DNA of 64,000 nt from Candidatus Didemnitutus sp. (GTDB taxonomy: Bacteria > Verrucomicrobiota > Verrucomicrobiia > Opitutales > Opitutaceae): assembly GCA_017991595.1 (NCBI GenBank), contig JAGOQJ010000002.1, positions 1,386 through 65,385 on the forward strand, given 5' to 3'. Position 1 is the first letter of the stretch; each line of letters begins with the position of its first letter. The notes under the pieces are model-generated. The model had not been told where the DNA came from, ran no database searches, and worked only from the letters and a program-made list of their open reading frames with translations. The position numbers and the translations under genes were made by a program. Of this stretch, positions 27,875 through 38,717 are shown piece after piece.

Positions 27875-28579
27875 TTACTGGGTCATCTCCAACTCGATAC
27901 GGTCAGCCAGCGAGCTTGCGTAGTTCTCGATCTCGGTCGTGAGCGTCTTGGTCTTGTTGAGCAGGACGTTGTAGCCGACGACCGACGGAATCGCCACAAC
28001 AAGGCCGGCGACGGTGGTGAGCAGCGCGGAGGAGACGCCCGGGGCGAGCGTCTGGATGCTGGCTGTCTGCATCACGGAGACGGCGCTGAAGGATTCCATC
28101 ACGCCCCACACGGTGCCGAGCAGGCCGAGGAAGGGCGCCACCGTCACCATCGTCGCAAGCCAGACCATGTTCTCCTCATACCGGAGGATCTGGGCGGCGA
28201 GCGCACGGGCGATGGCGTTCTCGGCGTGTTCGAGGCGGGCGCGCAGCGAGTCGTCGCCCTTCTCCTTGCCGATGGCGGCGGCGCGCCAGTAGGCCTCGAT
28301 GGCATCGGCGAACAAATCCGCGTAAGGTATGTGCCGCATCTGGCGGAACGACTCCGGCAGGTCGAGCAGCTTGCGCTCCTCGCGCAGCCGGCGGTCGAAC
28401 TGGTGGTTCAGCCGGCGGAGCTTGTTCAGCTCGGCGTTCTTTCCGAGCATCACTGACCACGCAAAGATGCTGAAGAGAATCAGGATGACCACGATGACCT
28501 GACCGACAGGGTCGCTGGTCTGGAAAACCGTGAGGATGTTGAGCGCGAAAACGGGTGTCGCCACGAGCGAGCAGAGCAT
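27875..28579 (-). CDS. ExbB/TolQ-type proton channel protein
   Basis: The 234-residue protein has three membrane segments; the last two flank VAPFLGLLGTVWGVMESFSA and the APGVSSALLTTVAGLVVAIP signature of MotA/TolQ/ExbB proteins. It forms the proton channel with ExbD/TolR. ATG 28579 was chosen over an upstream in-frame ATG at 28642 because the first 21 residues of the longer form are basic and unconserved. It is divergent from tmk. Confidence 0.9.
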   Translation of the reverse strand: MLCSLVATPVFALNILTVFQTSDPVGQVIVVILILFSIFAWSVMLGKNAELNKLRRLNHQFDRRLREERKLLDLPESFRQMRHIPYADLFADAIEAYWRAAAIGKEKGDDSLRARLEHAENAIARALAAQILRYEENMVWLATMVTVAPFLGLLGTVWGVMESFSAVSVMQTASIQTLAPGVSSALLTTVAGLVVAIPSVVGYNVLLNKTKTLTTEIENYASSLADRIELEMTQ

Positions 28580-28697
28580 GCGGCGAGTGTTGGACCGATT
28601 GCGCGGCGCAATCAAGGGGTTTCCCCGGCGCATGCCCTGCAATTACTGGTTGCCGGAGACGCCGGCGCGCCGTTTGGTGGAGGCAACCTTCCTCGTC

Positions 28698-29357
28698 ATG
28701 CCGAACAAGTCCAAACCCACCGGTATCCTCGTCTCCTTTGAAGGCTCAGAAGGCAGCGGCAAATCCACCCAGATCGCCCGTCTGGCCCAGCGCCTTCAGC
28801 AGCTCGGGCGCGAGGTCGTCGCCACCCGCGAGCCGGGCGGCACGGAGATCGGCGAGCAGATCCGCAACATCATCGTCCATAATTCCAAGGGCGACGAGAT
28901 GTGCGCCGAGACGGAGCTCCTGCTTTTCACCGCCGCGCGCGCCCAAGTTGTCCGTGAGGTCATCGCCCCGGCCCTCCTCCGCGGGGCCGTCGTCTTGAGC
29001 GACCGCTACCTCGATTCCTCCACCGTCTATCAAGGCATCGCGCGCAACCTTGCCCCCGATCCGGTCAACCAGATCAACCGCTTCGCCGTCGGCAATGTCA
29101 TGCCCGACATGACCATCGTCATCGACGTGCCCACCGAGGTCAGCCTCGCCCGCATCCGGCAACGCGCCTCCGACCTGCCCGACCGCATGGAACGCGAGAA
29201 CATCGAGTTCTACAAAAAGGTGCGCGAAGGCTACCTGCTCCTCGCCCAGCAGTGGCCCGAGCGCGTCGTGGTGATCGGCGGCACCCAGTCGCCGGACGTG
29301 ATCGAACAGGAAATCTGGGCCGGCGTGCAGGAACGGCTCGGTCTCGCCCGCGCCTGA
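28698..29357 (+). CDS. tmk: Thymidylate kinase
   Basis: The 219-residue P-loop kinase makes dTDP from dTMP. It contains GILVSFEGSEGSGKSTQIAR, the DR[YH] dTMP-binding motif in LSDRYLDSSTVYQG, and the lid region (RIRQRASDLPDRMERE). ATG 28698 gives the family N-terminus; the longer open frame upstream overlaps the exbB promoter side. The next gene, holB, begins 2 bases after the stop, a frequent bacterial pairing. Confidence 0.95.
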   Translation: MPNKSKPTGILVSFEGSEGSGKSTQIARLAQRLQQLGREVVATREPGGTEIGEQIRNIIVHNSKGDEMCAETELLLFTAARAQVVREVIAPALLRGAVVLSDRYLDSSTVYQGIARNLAPDPVNQINRFAVGNVMPDMTIVIDVPTEVSLARIRQRASDLPDRMERENIEFYKKVREGYLLLAQQWPERVVVIGGTQSPDVIEQEIWAGVQERLGLARA

Positions 29358-29359
29358 CC

Positions 29360-30346
29360 GTGTCGGCCCCCGCCCCCGATCCTTGGCCTGATTCGCTCGT
29401 CGGCACACCCGCCGTGACGGTGATCGAGCGCGCGATCCAGCGTGAGCGCCTCGCCAACAGCCTGCTCCTGCACGGCGAAAACCTCGCCACGCTCGCCACC
29501 GTGGCGCATGGCATCGCCGACCGGCTGCTCAACGACCCGCGCCGCGCCTCGCAGGTTTTCCCGCCCAAGCAGCATCCCGATTTCTTCGCCCTGCGCCCGG
29601 CGGGCAAGATGCGCCAGATCTCAGCCGATGCCACGCGCGATCTCATCGGCCGCATCCAGGTCTCGCCGCAGGTCTCCCACCGGAAAGTCGCCGTCGTCTA
29701 CGAGGCCGATCGCATGCACGTCTCTGCGGCCAACATTTTCCTCAAGACGCTCGAGGAGCCCCCGGCCAGCACCACGATCCTGCTTCTCACCACGCGCCCG
29801 CACTCGCTGCTCACGACCATCCGCAGCCGCTGCCTGCATTTTCGCTTCACCGATGGTGGCGGCGCGGCGCTCGCCGAGGCCGAGCCTGATATTCAGCAAC
29901 AATGGCAGGAGGTGCGTAACAGTTACACCGCCTGGCTCGGACGCCTCGCCGCCGGCGCGACCGACAAACGCGCCATCGCCGAACAAGTCATGGCCGTCTA
30001 CGGCATGGTTACCCGCTTCGGTGCCGTGCTCGGCGCCGCCACCGAGCAGGTGTGGAAACAGCAGAAGGAAAAACTCCCACCCGACCTCGATGACGACGAG
30101 ATTGAGGCGATCCAGACCGGTATCGCCAACGGCATCCGCCTCCGGCTTTTCGGGGAGATCGAGCGCAGCACGCGCGATTTCGCCCAAGCCCGCCTCGCCG
30201 CCGGCGACGGCGCCTCGCGCCGCTCCCTCGTCGCCGCCATCGCCCAGCTCGAACACGACGTCGGGCTCCTCCGGCTCAACCTGAACGAAGCGGCGGCCTT
30301 CGAGAATTTCCTGCTCTCGTCGCTGCGTATCTGGAGCCGGCGGTGA
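29360..30346 (+). CDS. holB: DNA polymerase III delta-prime subunit
   Basis: The 328-residue clamp-loader protein has the N-terminal AAA+ fold of HolB without an intact Walker A (LANSLLLHGENLATLATVAH). It also has the HPDFFALRPAG segment, VVYEADRMHVSAANIFLKTL, EEPPASTTILLLTT and the IRSRC sensor/arginine motif. Delta-prime helps load the sliding clamp. The start is a GTG 2 bases after tmk; the order tmk-holB supports the call. The C-terminal third is poorly conserved, as is usual in the family. Confidence 0.9.
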   Translation: MSAPAPDPWPDSLVGTPAVTVIERAIQRERLANSLLLHGENLATLATVAHGIADRLLNDPRRASQVFPPKQHPDFFALRPAGKMRQISADATRDLIGRIQVSPQVSHRKVAVVYEADRMHVSAANIFLKTLEEPPASTTILLLTTRPHSLLTTIRSRCLHFRFTDGGGAALAEAEPDIQQQWQEVRNSYTAWLGRLAAGATDKRAIAEQVMAVYGMVTRFGAVLGAATEQVWKQQKEKLPPDLDDDEIEAIQTGIANGIRLRLFGEIERSTRDFAQARLAAGDGASRRSLVAAIAQLEHDVGLLRLNLNEAAAFENFLLSSLRIWSRR

Positions 30347-30384
30347 GTTGCGCCGCGCCCGGGCTTTGCCGCCCTGAAGCGTAA

Positions 30385-31152
30385 TCAGCTTAGCACCGCG
30401 CGCACGAACGCCTCGCGCGCGTCCATGTGCGGGTTGTGGCCGGCGCCTTCGATAGTCTCGATTCTCGCTTGAGGGAAGTGCCGGCGAATCAACGCGTGGT
30501 CCTCGCTTTGCACGTAGCGCGAACGTCCGCCGACGATGAACAGGGTCGGGCCGTCGAAGCGGTCGCCGTCCTCCATCGCGTCGCCTTCGAGCTTCGGCAA
30601 CGCCTCTGTCAACACCGGCAGGTTGATCGTCCACTGCCAGTGCCCTTGCTCGTCGCGGCCCAGGTTCGTCGTGAGAAATTTCCGCATGCCCAGGTCCGCC
30701 ACGCGCGCCTCGAAGCGCAACTCGGCCTCATGCCGCGACTGGAGGTTCTCCAGGTTCAGCTCGCGCATGGCTAGGAACTCCGCGCGGTGCGCCTGCCACG
30801 CGTAGGCGCGTGGCGCGATGTCGACCACCACCAGCCGCTCGACGCGCTCGGGGTGGCGGCAGGCGAACAGCATCGCCGTCTTCCCGCCCATACTGTGTCC
30901 GACCAGCGTTACCCGCGCGAGCCCCGCGCGATCCAGCCAGCGCCCGAGGTCGTCCGCCATCGCGTCGTAGCTCATCTCGGGCACGTGCGGGGAGCGGCCG
31001 TGGTTGCGCGCATCGAGGGCGTGGACGTGGAAATGCGCGGCCAGATCGCGCCCGGTCGTCTGCCAGTTGCGCGACGAGCCGAGCAGGCCGTGCAACACGA
31101 TCATGGGCGGACGTCCCTCGCCGCCGAGGTCGCTGTGGAAGAGTTCGATCAC
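30385..31152 (-). CDS. Alpha/beta hydrolase (YbfF-type esterase)
   Basis: The 255-residue protein has the oxyanion segment IVLHGLLGSSRNWQ, DARNHGRSPHV, the nucleophile Ser in LVGHSMGGKTAM, an acid in a FIVGGRSRYV region and the catalytic His in IEGAGHNPHM. These blocks fit YbfF-like acyl esterases. The start is a GTG at 31152, 108 bases from the divergent mutS start; the same frame stays open far into mutS, but those residues are antisense shadow. Substrate unknown. Confidence 0.85.
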   Translation of the reverse strand: MIELFHSDLGGEGRPPMIVLHGLLGSSRNWQTTGRDLAAHFHVHALDARNHGRSPHVPEMSYDAMADDLGRWLDRAGLARVTLVGHSMGGKTAMLFACRHPERVERLVVVDIAPRAYAWQAHRAEFLAMRELNLENLQSRHEAELRFEARVADLGMRKFLTTNLGRDEQGHWQWTINLPVLTEALPKLEGDAMEDGDRFDGPTLFIVGGRSRYVQSEDHALIRRHFPQARIETIEGAGHNPHMDAREAFVRAVLS

Positions 31153-31260
31153 GCCGCCCACCAAGCCCACGAAGCCCGGCGAGCCAAGGAGATTCTCACT
31201 CCCGCGCGGGACGATTTTCTGCGTGCCCTCCGCCGTGCGCTCGGTCAATAAAGCCGCTCC

Positions 31261-33831
31261 ATGTCCGAAAAGCTCACGCCGATGATGCAGCAGTATTTCG
31301 AGGTCAAGCGCGGCCTCCCGGCCAACACGCTGCTGCTCTTCCGCCTCGGCGATTTCTACGAGATGTTCTACGAGGACGCCGAGGTCGGCGCCCGCCTGCT
31401 CGGCATCACCCTGACCAAGCGGCAGGATTACCCGATGGCCGGCATCCCTTTCCACGCGGCCGACAACTACGTCACCAAGCTGCTCGCGGCCGGCAAGAAG
31501 GTCGCCATCTGCGATCAGGCCGAGCCCGCCAAAGCCGGCAAACTCGTGAAGCGCCAGCTCACGCGCATCCTCTCGCCCGGCACCACCCTCTCCGCTCACC
31601 AGCTCGACGCCGCCAAGAACCATTACCTCTGCGCGCTCGAGCTCGACAAACGCGGTCTGCACGCCGCCTGGCTCGACGTCTCCACGGGCGAATTCCGCGT
31701 GGCCACCGACGCCCGCCCCGAGAATCTCCTCCCCGTCCTCACGGCGCTCGATCCGGCCGAGCTCGTGCTCATCGAAGGCGATCTTCCGAAGTGGAAAGCC
31801 GCGCCGCACGAAGACCACACGACGCACGCGCTCGCCCATTTCTGCGCCGATCGCCTCATTACGGAATTGCCGGGCTACCACTTCGAGACCGCCGGCGGCG
31901 CCAAGACCGTGATGGACGCACTTGGCGTGCTCAACCTGCAGGGCTTCGGCCTCGCGCACACGCACGCCGCGCTCGGCGCCGCCGGCGCGGTCGTCCATTA
32001 CGCGACGGAAAATCTCTGCGCCAAGCCCGAGAACCTGCGCTCCCTGCAAGAGTATCGCAGCGCCCACACGTTGCTCCTCGACCCCGCCACGCTGCGCAAC
32101 CTCGAGATCTTCCAATCCATCCGCGGCACGCGCGACGCCTCGCTTCTCGGCGCCATCGACCGCACCACCACCGCCGCCGGCGCCCGCCTGCTCGAGCGTT
32201 GGCTCGCCGCCCCGGCGCTCGATCTCGCTGAGATCCGCCGCCGCCAGACCGCCGTGGGCGAATTCGTCGCCCAGCCCAGCGACCTCGCGGAGATTCGCGA
32301 GTTGCTGAATCGCGTCCGCGACATCCCGCGCATCCTTGGTCGCCTCCAGAACCGGCTGCGCAACCCGCGCGAACTTGGCGGCGTGCGTGACACGCTCGCG
32401 CAGATCCCCGCCATCATCGCCTGTTTGGAGCTGCTCGATTCGCACCTCGTTGGTTCGCACGGCGGCCAAGTGGCGCAGATCCGCGCCCGCCTCACCGATC
32501 TGCCTGCGCTCCGCGATCTGCTCGCCCGCGCGCTGGCCGACGAACTGCCCAACGATTTGGCGGACGGAAACTACATTCGCGCCGGCTACGACGCCGAGCT
32601 CGACCGCCTGCGCAGCCTCACCACCGACAACAAGGGCTGGCTCGCCGAGCTCGAGCGCAAGGAACAGGAACGCACCGGCATCCGCAGCCTCAAGGTCCGC
32701 TACACCTCCGTCTTCGGTTATTACATCGAGGTGACCAAGGCCAACGTTCACCTCGTCCCGGCCGACTACGTGCGCAAGCAGACCACGGTGAACGGCGAGC
32801 GCTACGTCACCGAGGAGCTCAAGCTGAAGGAGAAGGAAATTTTCTCCGCTGAGGAAAAGTCGCTCGCGCGTGAGCAGGAACTCTTCGCCGCCCTCGTCGC
32901 GGCCGTGCTCGACGAGTCCCTCGCGCTCGCCCGCACCGCCGAAGCCCTCGCCGAACTCGACGTGCTGGCCGGCTGGGCCGTGCTCGCCCGTGAGTGGGAT
33001 TATTGCCGCCCCGAGCTCGACGAGAGCGACGCCCTCAGCATCACCGACGGCCGCCATCCGGTCGTGGAGCAGATGATGAAGCAGGAGCGCCTCGGGCTTG
33101 CCGGCAGCTACAGCTTCGTGCCGAACGACGCCGCGCTCTCCGCCACCGACGCGCAGATCATCCTCCTCACCGGTCCGAACATGGCCGGCAAATCGACCTA
33201 CATCCGCCAGGTCGCGCTCATCGCGTTGATGGCGCAGGTTGGTTGCTGGGTCCCCGCCAAGGCCTGCCGCATCGGTCTCGTCGACCGTATCTTCTCCCGC
33301 GTTGGCGCGAGCGACGATCTCGCGCGCGGCAACTCGACCTTCATGGTCGAGATGAACGAGACGGCGAACATCCTCAACAACGCCACCGACCGCTCGCTCA
33401 TCATCCTCGACGAGATCGGCCGCGGCACCTCGACCTACGACGGTCTCTCCATCGCGTGGGCTGTCGTCGAGCATCTGCACCGCTCCGCCGAGCGCGGACC
33501 GCGCACGCTCTTCGCGACGCATTATCAGGAACTGACCCAGCTGGAGAAACACCTGCCGCGCCTGCGCAACTACTCCGTCGCCGTGAAGGAGTGGAACGAC
33601 GACATCGTGTTCGTGCGTCGCGTCGTCGAAGGCGCCGCAGACCGCAGCTACGGCATCCAGGTCGCGCGTCTAGCCGGTCTGCCTCTCAGCGTGATCGATC
33701 GCGCCAAGACCATTCTCACGCAGCTCGAATCCGACGAGGTGACCGTCACCCTGCCCGCCACGCCGCAGGCGCGGCCGAAGAAGAAGATCGCCGTCGCACC
33801 GGGCGACGATTCGCAGCTGAGCCTGTTGTGA
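31261..33831 (+). CDS. mutS: DNA mismatch repair protein MutS
   Basis: The 856-residue protein has the mismatch-sensing Phe-x-Glu in RLGDFYEMFYEDA, connector and lever domains, the clamp (about 400-530), Walker A TGPNMAGKSTYIRQ near residue 637, Walker B LIILDEIGRGTSTYDG and the FATHYQEL switch. It recognises mispairs and recruits MutL. It is single-copy MutS1 by the presence of the mismatch domain and lack of an Smr tail. mutL is not in the window. Confidence 0.98.
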   Translation: MSEKLTPMMQQYFEVKRGLPANTLLLFRLGDFYEMFYEDAEVGARLLGITLTKRQDYPMAGIPFHAADNYVTKLLAAGKKVAICDQAEPAKAGKLVKRQLTRILSPGTTLSAHQLDAAKNHYLCALELDKRGLHAAWLDVSTGEFRVATDARPENLLPVLTALDPAELVLIEGDLPKWKAAPHEDHTTHALAHFCADRLITELPGYHFETAGGAKTVMDALGVLNLQGFGLAHTHAALGAAGAVVHYATENLCAKPENLRSLQEYRSAHTLLLDPATLRNLEIFQSIRGTRDASLLGAIDRTTTAAGARLLERWLAAPALDLAEIRRRQTAVGEFVAQPSDLAEIRELLNRVRDIPRILGRLQNRLRNPRELGGVRDTLAQIPAIIACLELLDSHLVGSHGGQVAQIRARLTDLPALRDLLARALADELPNDLADGNYIRAGYDAELDRLRSLTTDNKGWLAELERKEQERTGIRSLKVRYTSVFGYYIEVTKANVHLVPADYVRKQTTVNGERYVTEELKLKEKEIFSAEEKSLAREQELFAALVAAVLDESLALARTAEALAELDVLAGWAVLAREWDYCRPELDESDALSITDGRHPVVEQMMKQERLGLAGSYSFVPNDAALSATDAQIILLTGPNMAGKSTYIRQVALIALMAQVGCWVPAKACRIGLVDRIFSRVGASDDLARGNSTFMVEMNETANILNNATDRSLIILDEIGRGTSTYDGLSIAWAVVEHLHRSAERGPRTLFATHYQELTQLEKHLPRLRNYSVAVKEWNDDIVFVRRVVEGAADRSYGIQVARLAGLPLSVIDRAKTILTQLESDEVTVTLPATPQARPKKKIAVAPGDDSQLSLL

Positions 33832-33843
33832 GGTGCGTCTTGA

Positions 33844-33867
33844 GGAGGGCCCCCGGCCTCGCGGGCC
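33844..33867 (-). repeat. REP-like palindrome, downstream side of the RAYT gene
   Basis: On the minus strand this 24-base unit matches the 34405-34428 unit at 22 of 24 positions (shared core GGCCCGCGRGGCCGSGGGCC, then CTCC). It is GC-rich and dyadic. It sits between the mutS stop and the transposase stop, in the opposite orientation to the second unit. Confidence 0.65.
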
Positions 33868-33873
33868 GGCTCA

Positions 33874-34353
33874 TCATTCCCGCCAAAACAGCACGTTCAA
33901 CTCGCCCTGAAACGGCCACTTGGCTGCGTCGTTCACAAGGGCAGCTCGCACGGGATTCTGGCGCACATAATTCCATTTCTCAGCGTAGCTCTCGTGCCGG
34001 CGGAGCTGGGTGTCCCAGAAATTCTTCTGCCAGATCTCCTCTCCGTGCGCCTGCGTCGTGAGCCGCTTCCAGTAACCGATCCATCCGGTCAAGGGTTTGG
34101 CAGGGAAAAGATTCGGCGCGCAGAACAGGTGCAGGTGATTCGGCATCAGCACGTATCGTCCAATCTGCCAATCGACGGCTTTCGTCCACGATTGCCGCAG
34201 GACTTGATGCATCGCTTCGGTGGCGAGGATCGGTCGGCGGAGTTTGGTGCAGATCGTGACGAAAACGATATTCGCGCGCGTCCCGACATTGAGCACCGGA
34301 AGATGGGTCGGACGGCTGCGCTGCGGCAGGGCGGACGATGGTGATTGGTGCAT
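33874..34353 (-). CDS. REP-associated tyrosine transposase (RAYT, IS200/IS605-like)
   Basis: The 159-residue Y1 HUH protein has the metal-binding HLH in MPNHLHLF and the catalytic Tyr region SYAEKWNYVRQNPVRAALV, both typical of RAYT (TnpA-REP). RAYTs bind and cut single-stranded REP hairpins and are domesticated relatives of IS200/IS605 transposases, usually single copy. REP-like palindromes lie on both sides in inverse orientation, which strongly supports the call. Codon use is less GC-biased than in neighbouring genes, consistent with separate ancestry. Confidence 0.9.
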   Translation of the reverse strand: MHQSPSSALPQRSRPTHLPVLNVGTRANIVFVTICTKLRRPILATEAMHQVLRQSWTKAVDWQIGRYVLMPNHLHLFCAPNLFPAKPLTGWIGYWKRLTTQAHGEEIWQKNFWDTQLRRHESYAEKWNYVRQNPVRAALVNDAAKWPFQGELNVLFWRE

Positions 34354-34404
34354 TCGTGGCCCGGATGGGAGATAGAGGGCTGATGCGGTGAAGCGAGGGT
34401 TTTC

Positions 34405-34428
34405 GGCCCGCGGGGCCGCGGGCCCTCC
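34405..34428 (+). repeat. REP-like palindrome, upstream side of the RAYT gene
   Basis: A 24-base unit with internal dyad (GGCCCGCGGGG / CCGCGGGCC) followed by CTCC, and a near-copy of 33844-33867 in opposite orientation. A partial third copy, GAGGCCGCGGGCC at 34456-34468, lies between it and the pseudouridine synthase stop. This arrangement is typical of a REP doublet beside a RAYT gene. Confidence 0.65.
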
Positions 34429-34455
34429 AGCAGAGCCTAAACACCATTGGTCCTC

Positions 34456-34468
34456 GAGGCCGCGGGCC
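34456..34468 (+). repeat. Partial REP-like unit
   Basis: GAGGCCGCGGGCC repeats the central part of the 34405-34428 unit, 28 bases downstream of it. Short, so it may be a decayed half of a REP doublet. Confidence 0.45.
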
Positions 34469-34473
34469 TTCGC

Positions 34474-35235
34474 TCAATATGTCGCGTTGAACTCCGCGGG
34501 CAGCGGCGCCACGGCTTTGAAGTGATGGCTGCGGCCGGCGAAATCGTAGCTGAAGCTCGTCTCGTGCGAGTGCAGGAAGAGCCGCTTCGATCCGGTGGTC
34601 TTGGCAAAGGCGCGGTTCAAGCCGAAGTCGCCGTAGGTCTGGTCGCCCACGATCGGGAGGTGACGCTTCGCGCATTGCACGCGCAGCTGGTGACTGCGGC
34701 CCGTGTGCGGCTCGAGCCGCACCAGCGAAGTCGAGAACGTGCCTTGGTGATGCTTGAGGAACTGAAAATGCGTCGCGGCGGGGATGTTGCCAGCCGTGGC
34801 GCGCGTGCGCACTTGGCCACCTTGCTTGTGCACGGCGAGCAGATCGCGCCAGAGCGCGATGCGCTCGGAGGGTTTGCCGAAGACGAGCGCGTGATAGACC
34901 TTGCGCACCTTCTTTTTTGCGAACTCCAGCTTGATCGTGCGCGCGAGTTCCTCGGCGCCGGCGACGAGGATCACGCCGGAGGTGGCGCCATCGAGCCGGT
35001 TGAGCAGCCAGAGCCGTTGCGGGCGACCGGCCGCGTCGTCCCAGAGAAACGCCTGTTCCTCCTCGCTGTAGCGGCACGTGAGGAGCGAGCGGGGCTCGTC
35101 GGCGCGAGCGTTGGGGTGCGACAGGATGCCGGCGGGTTTGTCGAAGGCCGCGAGACCGTTTGCGTCGTGCGTGAGCAATTTCACGCCGGCGGCGAGCGGC
35201 AGGGTCGACCAGAAGGCAGGGGCGGGCGCGCTCAC
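34474..35235 (-). CDS. RluA-family pseudouridine synthase
   Basis: The 253-residue RNA-modifying enzyme has the catalytic Asp in LLNRLDGATSGVILVA, the KVYHALVFG motif, and RLEPHTGRSHQLRVQCA with GDQTYGD. It isomerises uridine in rRNA or tRNA; the target cannot be read from sequence. There is no S4 domain. The start is a GTG directly after the TGA of the upstream TonB-like gene (no gap), so the two are coupled. Confidence 0.9.
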   Translation of the reverse strand: MSAPAPAFWSTLPLAAGVKLLTHDANGLAAFDKPAGILSHPNARADEPRSLLTCRYSEEEQAFLWDDAAGRPQRLWLLNRLDGATSGVILVAGAEELARTIKLEFAKKKVRKVYHALVFGKPSERIALWRDLLAVHKQGGQVRTRATAGNIPAATHFQFLKHHQGTFSTSLVRLEPHTGRSHQLRVQCAKRHLPIVGDQTYGDFGLNRAFAKTTGSKRLFLHSHETSFSYDFAGRSHHFKAVAPLPAEFNATY

Positions 35236-36366
35236 TCAGTAATGGAAGCTGAACGTCATCGTCTGGGTCTCGCCCAGCACGGCGATCATCTGCTTGGTCC
35301 ACTTCCGGTAGGGTTGGCGCGCCGTGATGGCGTTGGTGGCCGCGTAGGCTCCCTGTTTTCCGGAAGTTTCCTCGACCTCGAGGATGTAGATCTCGCCCTC
35401 GGCGTTGAGCGTGAACTTGACCACCGCGGTGCTGCCCGAGCGCGGATGGATGCGGCTCTCCTGCAGGATGGCAAACCAGCTCAGCTGCACGATCTCGATG
35501 AATTCCTGCATGTATTCGCCGTATTCGCTCCAGCGCGCATCGATGCCGAGGACGCCGATATTGGACGTGCCCGCGATGCGGTTCTGCAGCGGGTTCGGCC
35601 GGGCCTGCGTCAGGCGCGGTCTCGGGCGGGGCGTGTTGGGGCGTTGTTCCAGCACTTCCTCGGTCGCGACGAGTCCGCCGGTGGCGCTCTTGCCGTCCTT
35701 GGCGCCTTCCTGGAACTGCGGGGCGCCGGTCGAGGGCGATTTGCTCTGCGAGACGTTGGTGCCCACGCCTTCGGGATTGTCGCCTTCGAGTTTTTCGGTG
35801 CCGGAGAGTGGAACCTGCTCGGCGCGGGCCTGCTGGGCCTGCTGAGGGGTGACGTTCTCCAAGCTGTTCTGCATCGCGGTGGCCGCTGCGCCCTGCTGCG
35901 GCTGGGCCATGTCGCCGGAGACGATGGCGGTGTCGTTGCGGATGTCGTCGCGGCCCTTCACGCTCGGGCGGTTCTCGGGATCGATCTCCGGCGGCTTCTC
36001 CTGCTGGGCGGACTGCTGGTTGCGGTTGCTGTAATTGATCGTCTTGTCCGGCTCGTTCTCGGGCGCGTCGGGGTTCGTCTCCACGAAGCGGAACGGGTCG
36101 GGCTGCTTCGCCTCGGGCGCAGGGTCGGCGAGCTCGATGTTGAAATCTTGGCCGCGGTTCGCGTTGGCGGCGTCCAGATTCGCGCGCGTGGCGATGAACT
36201 TCTCGGCCGGAAAATACGGCGCGAGACAGAAGAGCAGGACGTGGAACAGGACCGTGCAGGCGATGCCGATGCCGATGGAGCGGGTCTCGCGATCCCGGAT
36301 CGGGTCGCGCGGGACGGCGGCGGGGGGCGGAGTCGGAGGACGCTGGGACTTGGGCAACGTGAGCAC
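35236..36366 (-). CDS. TonB/TolA-like single-pass envelope protein
   Basis: The 376-residue protein has a Pro-rich cytoplasmic N-terminus and one membrane segment at about 32-52 (IGIGIACTVLFHVLLFCLAP). A long Gln/Pro/Asn-rich periplasmic linker follows, then a C-terminal domain (VQLSWFAILQESRIHPRSGS; VVKFTLNAEGEIYILEVEET) like TonB/TolA C-termini. It has no ExbB/ExbD genes beside it and differs in linker type from the TonB-like protein at 26613-27416, so it may share that motor. It sits between Maf and the pseudouridine synthase, 13 bases behind Maf. Confidence 0.7.
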   Translation of the reverse strand: MLTLPKSQRPPTPPPAAVPRDPIRDRETRSIGIGIACTVLFHVLLFCLAPYFPAEKFIATRANLDAANANRGQDFNIELADPAPEAKQPDPFRFVETNPDAPENEPDKTINYSNRNQQSAQQEKPPEIDPENRPSVKGRDDIRNDTAIVSGDMAQPQQGAAATAMQNSLENVTPQQAQQARAEQVPLSGTEKLEGDNPEGVGTNVSQSKSPSTGAPQFQEGAKDGKSATGGLVATEEVLEQRPNTPRPRPRLTQARPNPLQNRIAGTSNIGVLGIDARWSEYGEYMQEFIEIVQLSWFAILQESRIHPRSGSTAVVKFTLNAEGEIYILEVEETSGKQGAYAATNAITARQPYRKWTKQMIAVLGETQTMTFSFHY

Positions 36367-36379
36367 GTTTTGGCGGATT

Positions 36380-36952
36380 TCAGCCCAACAGACCCGCGTG
36401 AGTCAAAAGTTGTTTCGTCTCCTCGAGCGGAAGTCCCACAATGTTTGTCATCGACCCGCGAAAACCGGCCACGATCAGGTCGCCATGCTCCTGAATTGCG
36501 TAGCCGCCGGCCTTGTCGAGGGTGTGGACGAGCGAGAGGTAACGCTCGATCGTGTCCTCCCCGAGGGTCTTGAAGGTCACTTCGCTGGCCACGCCAGCAT
36601 CGAGTTTCAGGCCGTCCGCTGCCCGCCGCAGAGCGAGGCCCGTGAACACCTTGTGGGTGCGCCCGCTGAGCCGCCGCAGCATCGCGCGCGCCGCGGCGAG
36701 ATCGGCCGGCTTGTTCAGGACCACGTCGTCGATGAAGACCGTCGTGTCCGCCCCGAGCACCGTGGCATCGGGATGGCGCGCGCTCACCCACTCCGCTTTC
36801 AGCGCGGCGTTGTGCGCGACCATGTGGCGCGGGTCGGCATCCGGCGCCTCGTGTTCCGTGACCTCGGCCGGCACCACCGCGAAGGGACAGCCGAGGCGGC
36901 CCAGGAGCTCGAGACGGCGGGGCGAAGCGGAGGCGAGGATGAGGCGCGGCAT
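36380..36952 (-). CDS. maf: Maf-family nucleotide pyrophosphatase
   Basis: The 190-residue house-cleaning enzyme hydrolyses non-canonical or modified nucleoside triphosphates and is linked to septum formation in some bacteria. Visible motifs are the N-terminal [14 protein letters not shown], the catalytic Asp in [33 protein letters not shown], and [12 protein letters not shown] with [13 protein letters not shown]. Length and order match Maf. First gene of a three-gene minus-strand unit. Confidence 0.94.
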   Translation of the reverse strand: MPRLILASASPRRLELLGRLGCPFAVVPAEVTEHEAPDADPRHMVAHNAALKAEWVSARHPDATVLGADTTVFIDDVVLNKPADLAAARAMLRRLSGRTHKVFTGLALRRAADGLKLDAGVASEVTFKTLGEDTIERYLSLVHTLDKAGGYAIQEHGDLIVAGFRGSMTNIVGLPLEETKQLLTHAGLLG

Positions 36953-37050
36953 GCAGCCTGCACAGTTGGCAGCGAATCGAGCGTCCGGCTAGCGGGATTT
37001 TGCACCTTCGGGTTGCAGTTAAGCTCCGGCCGCGCAACTTTGGCGCTTCC

Positions 37051-38715
<1,665 letters not shown>

Positions 38716-38717
38716 AA

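Noticed and set aside
30385..33552. 1055-codon minus-strand frame covering mutS
   Set aside because: Only the last 255 codons (to 31152) are a real hydrolase; the rest is antisense shadow of mutS.
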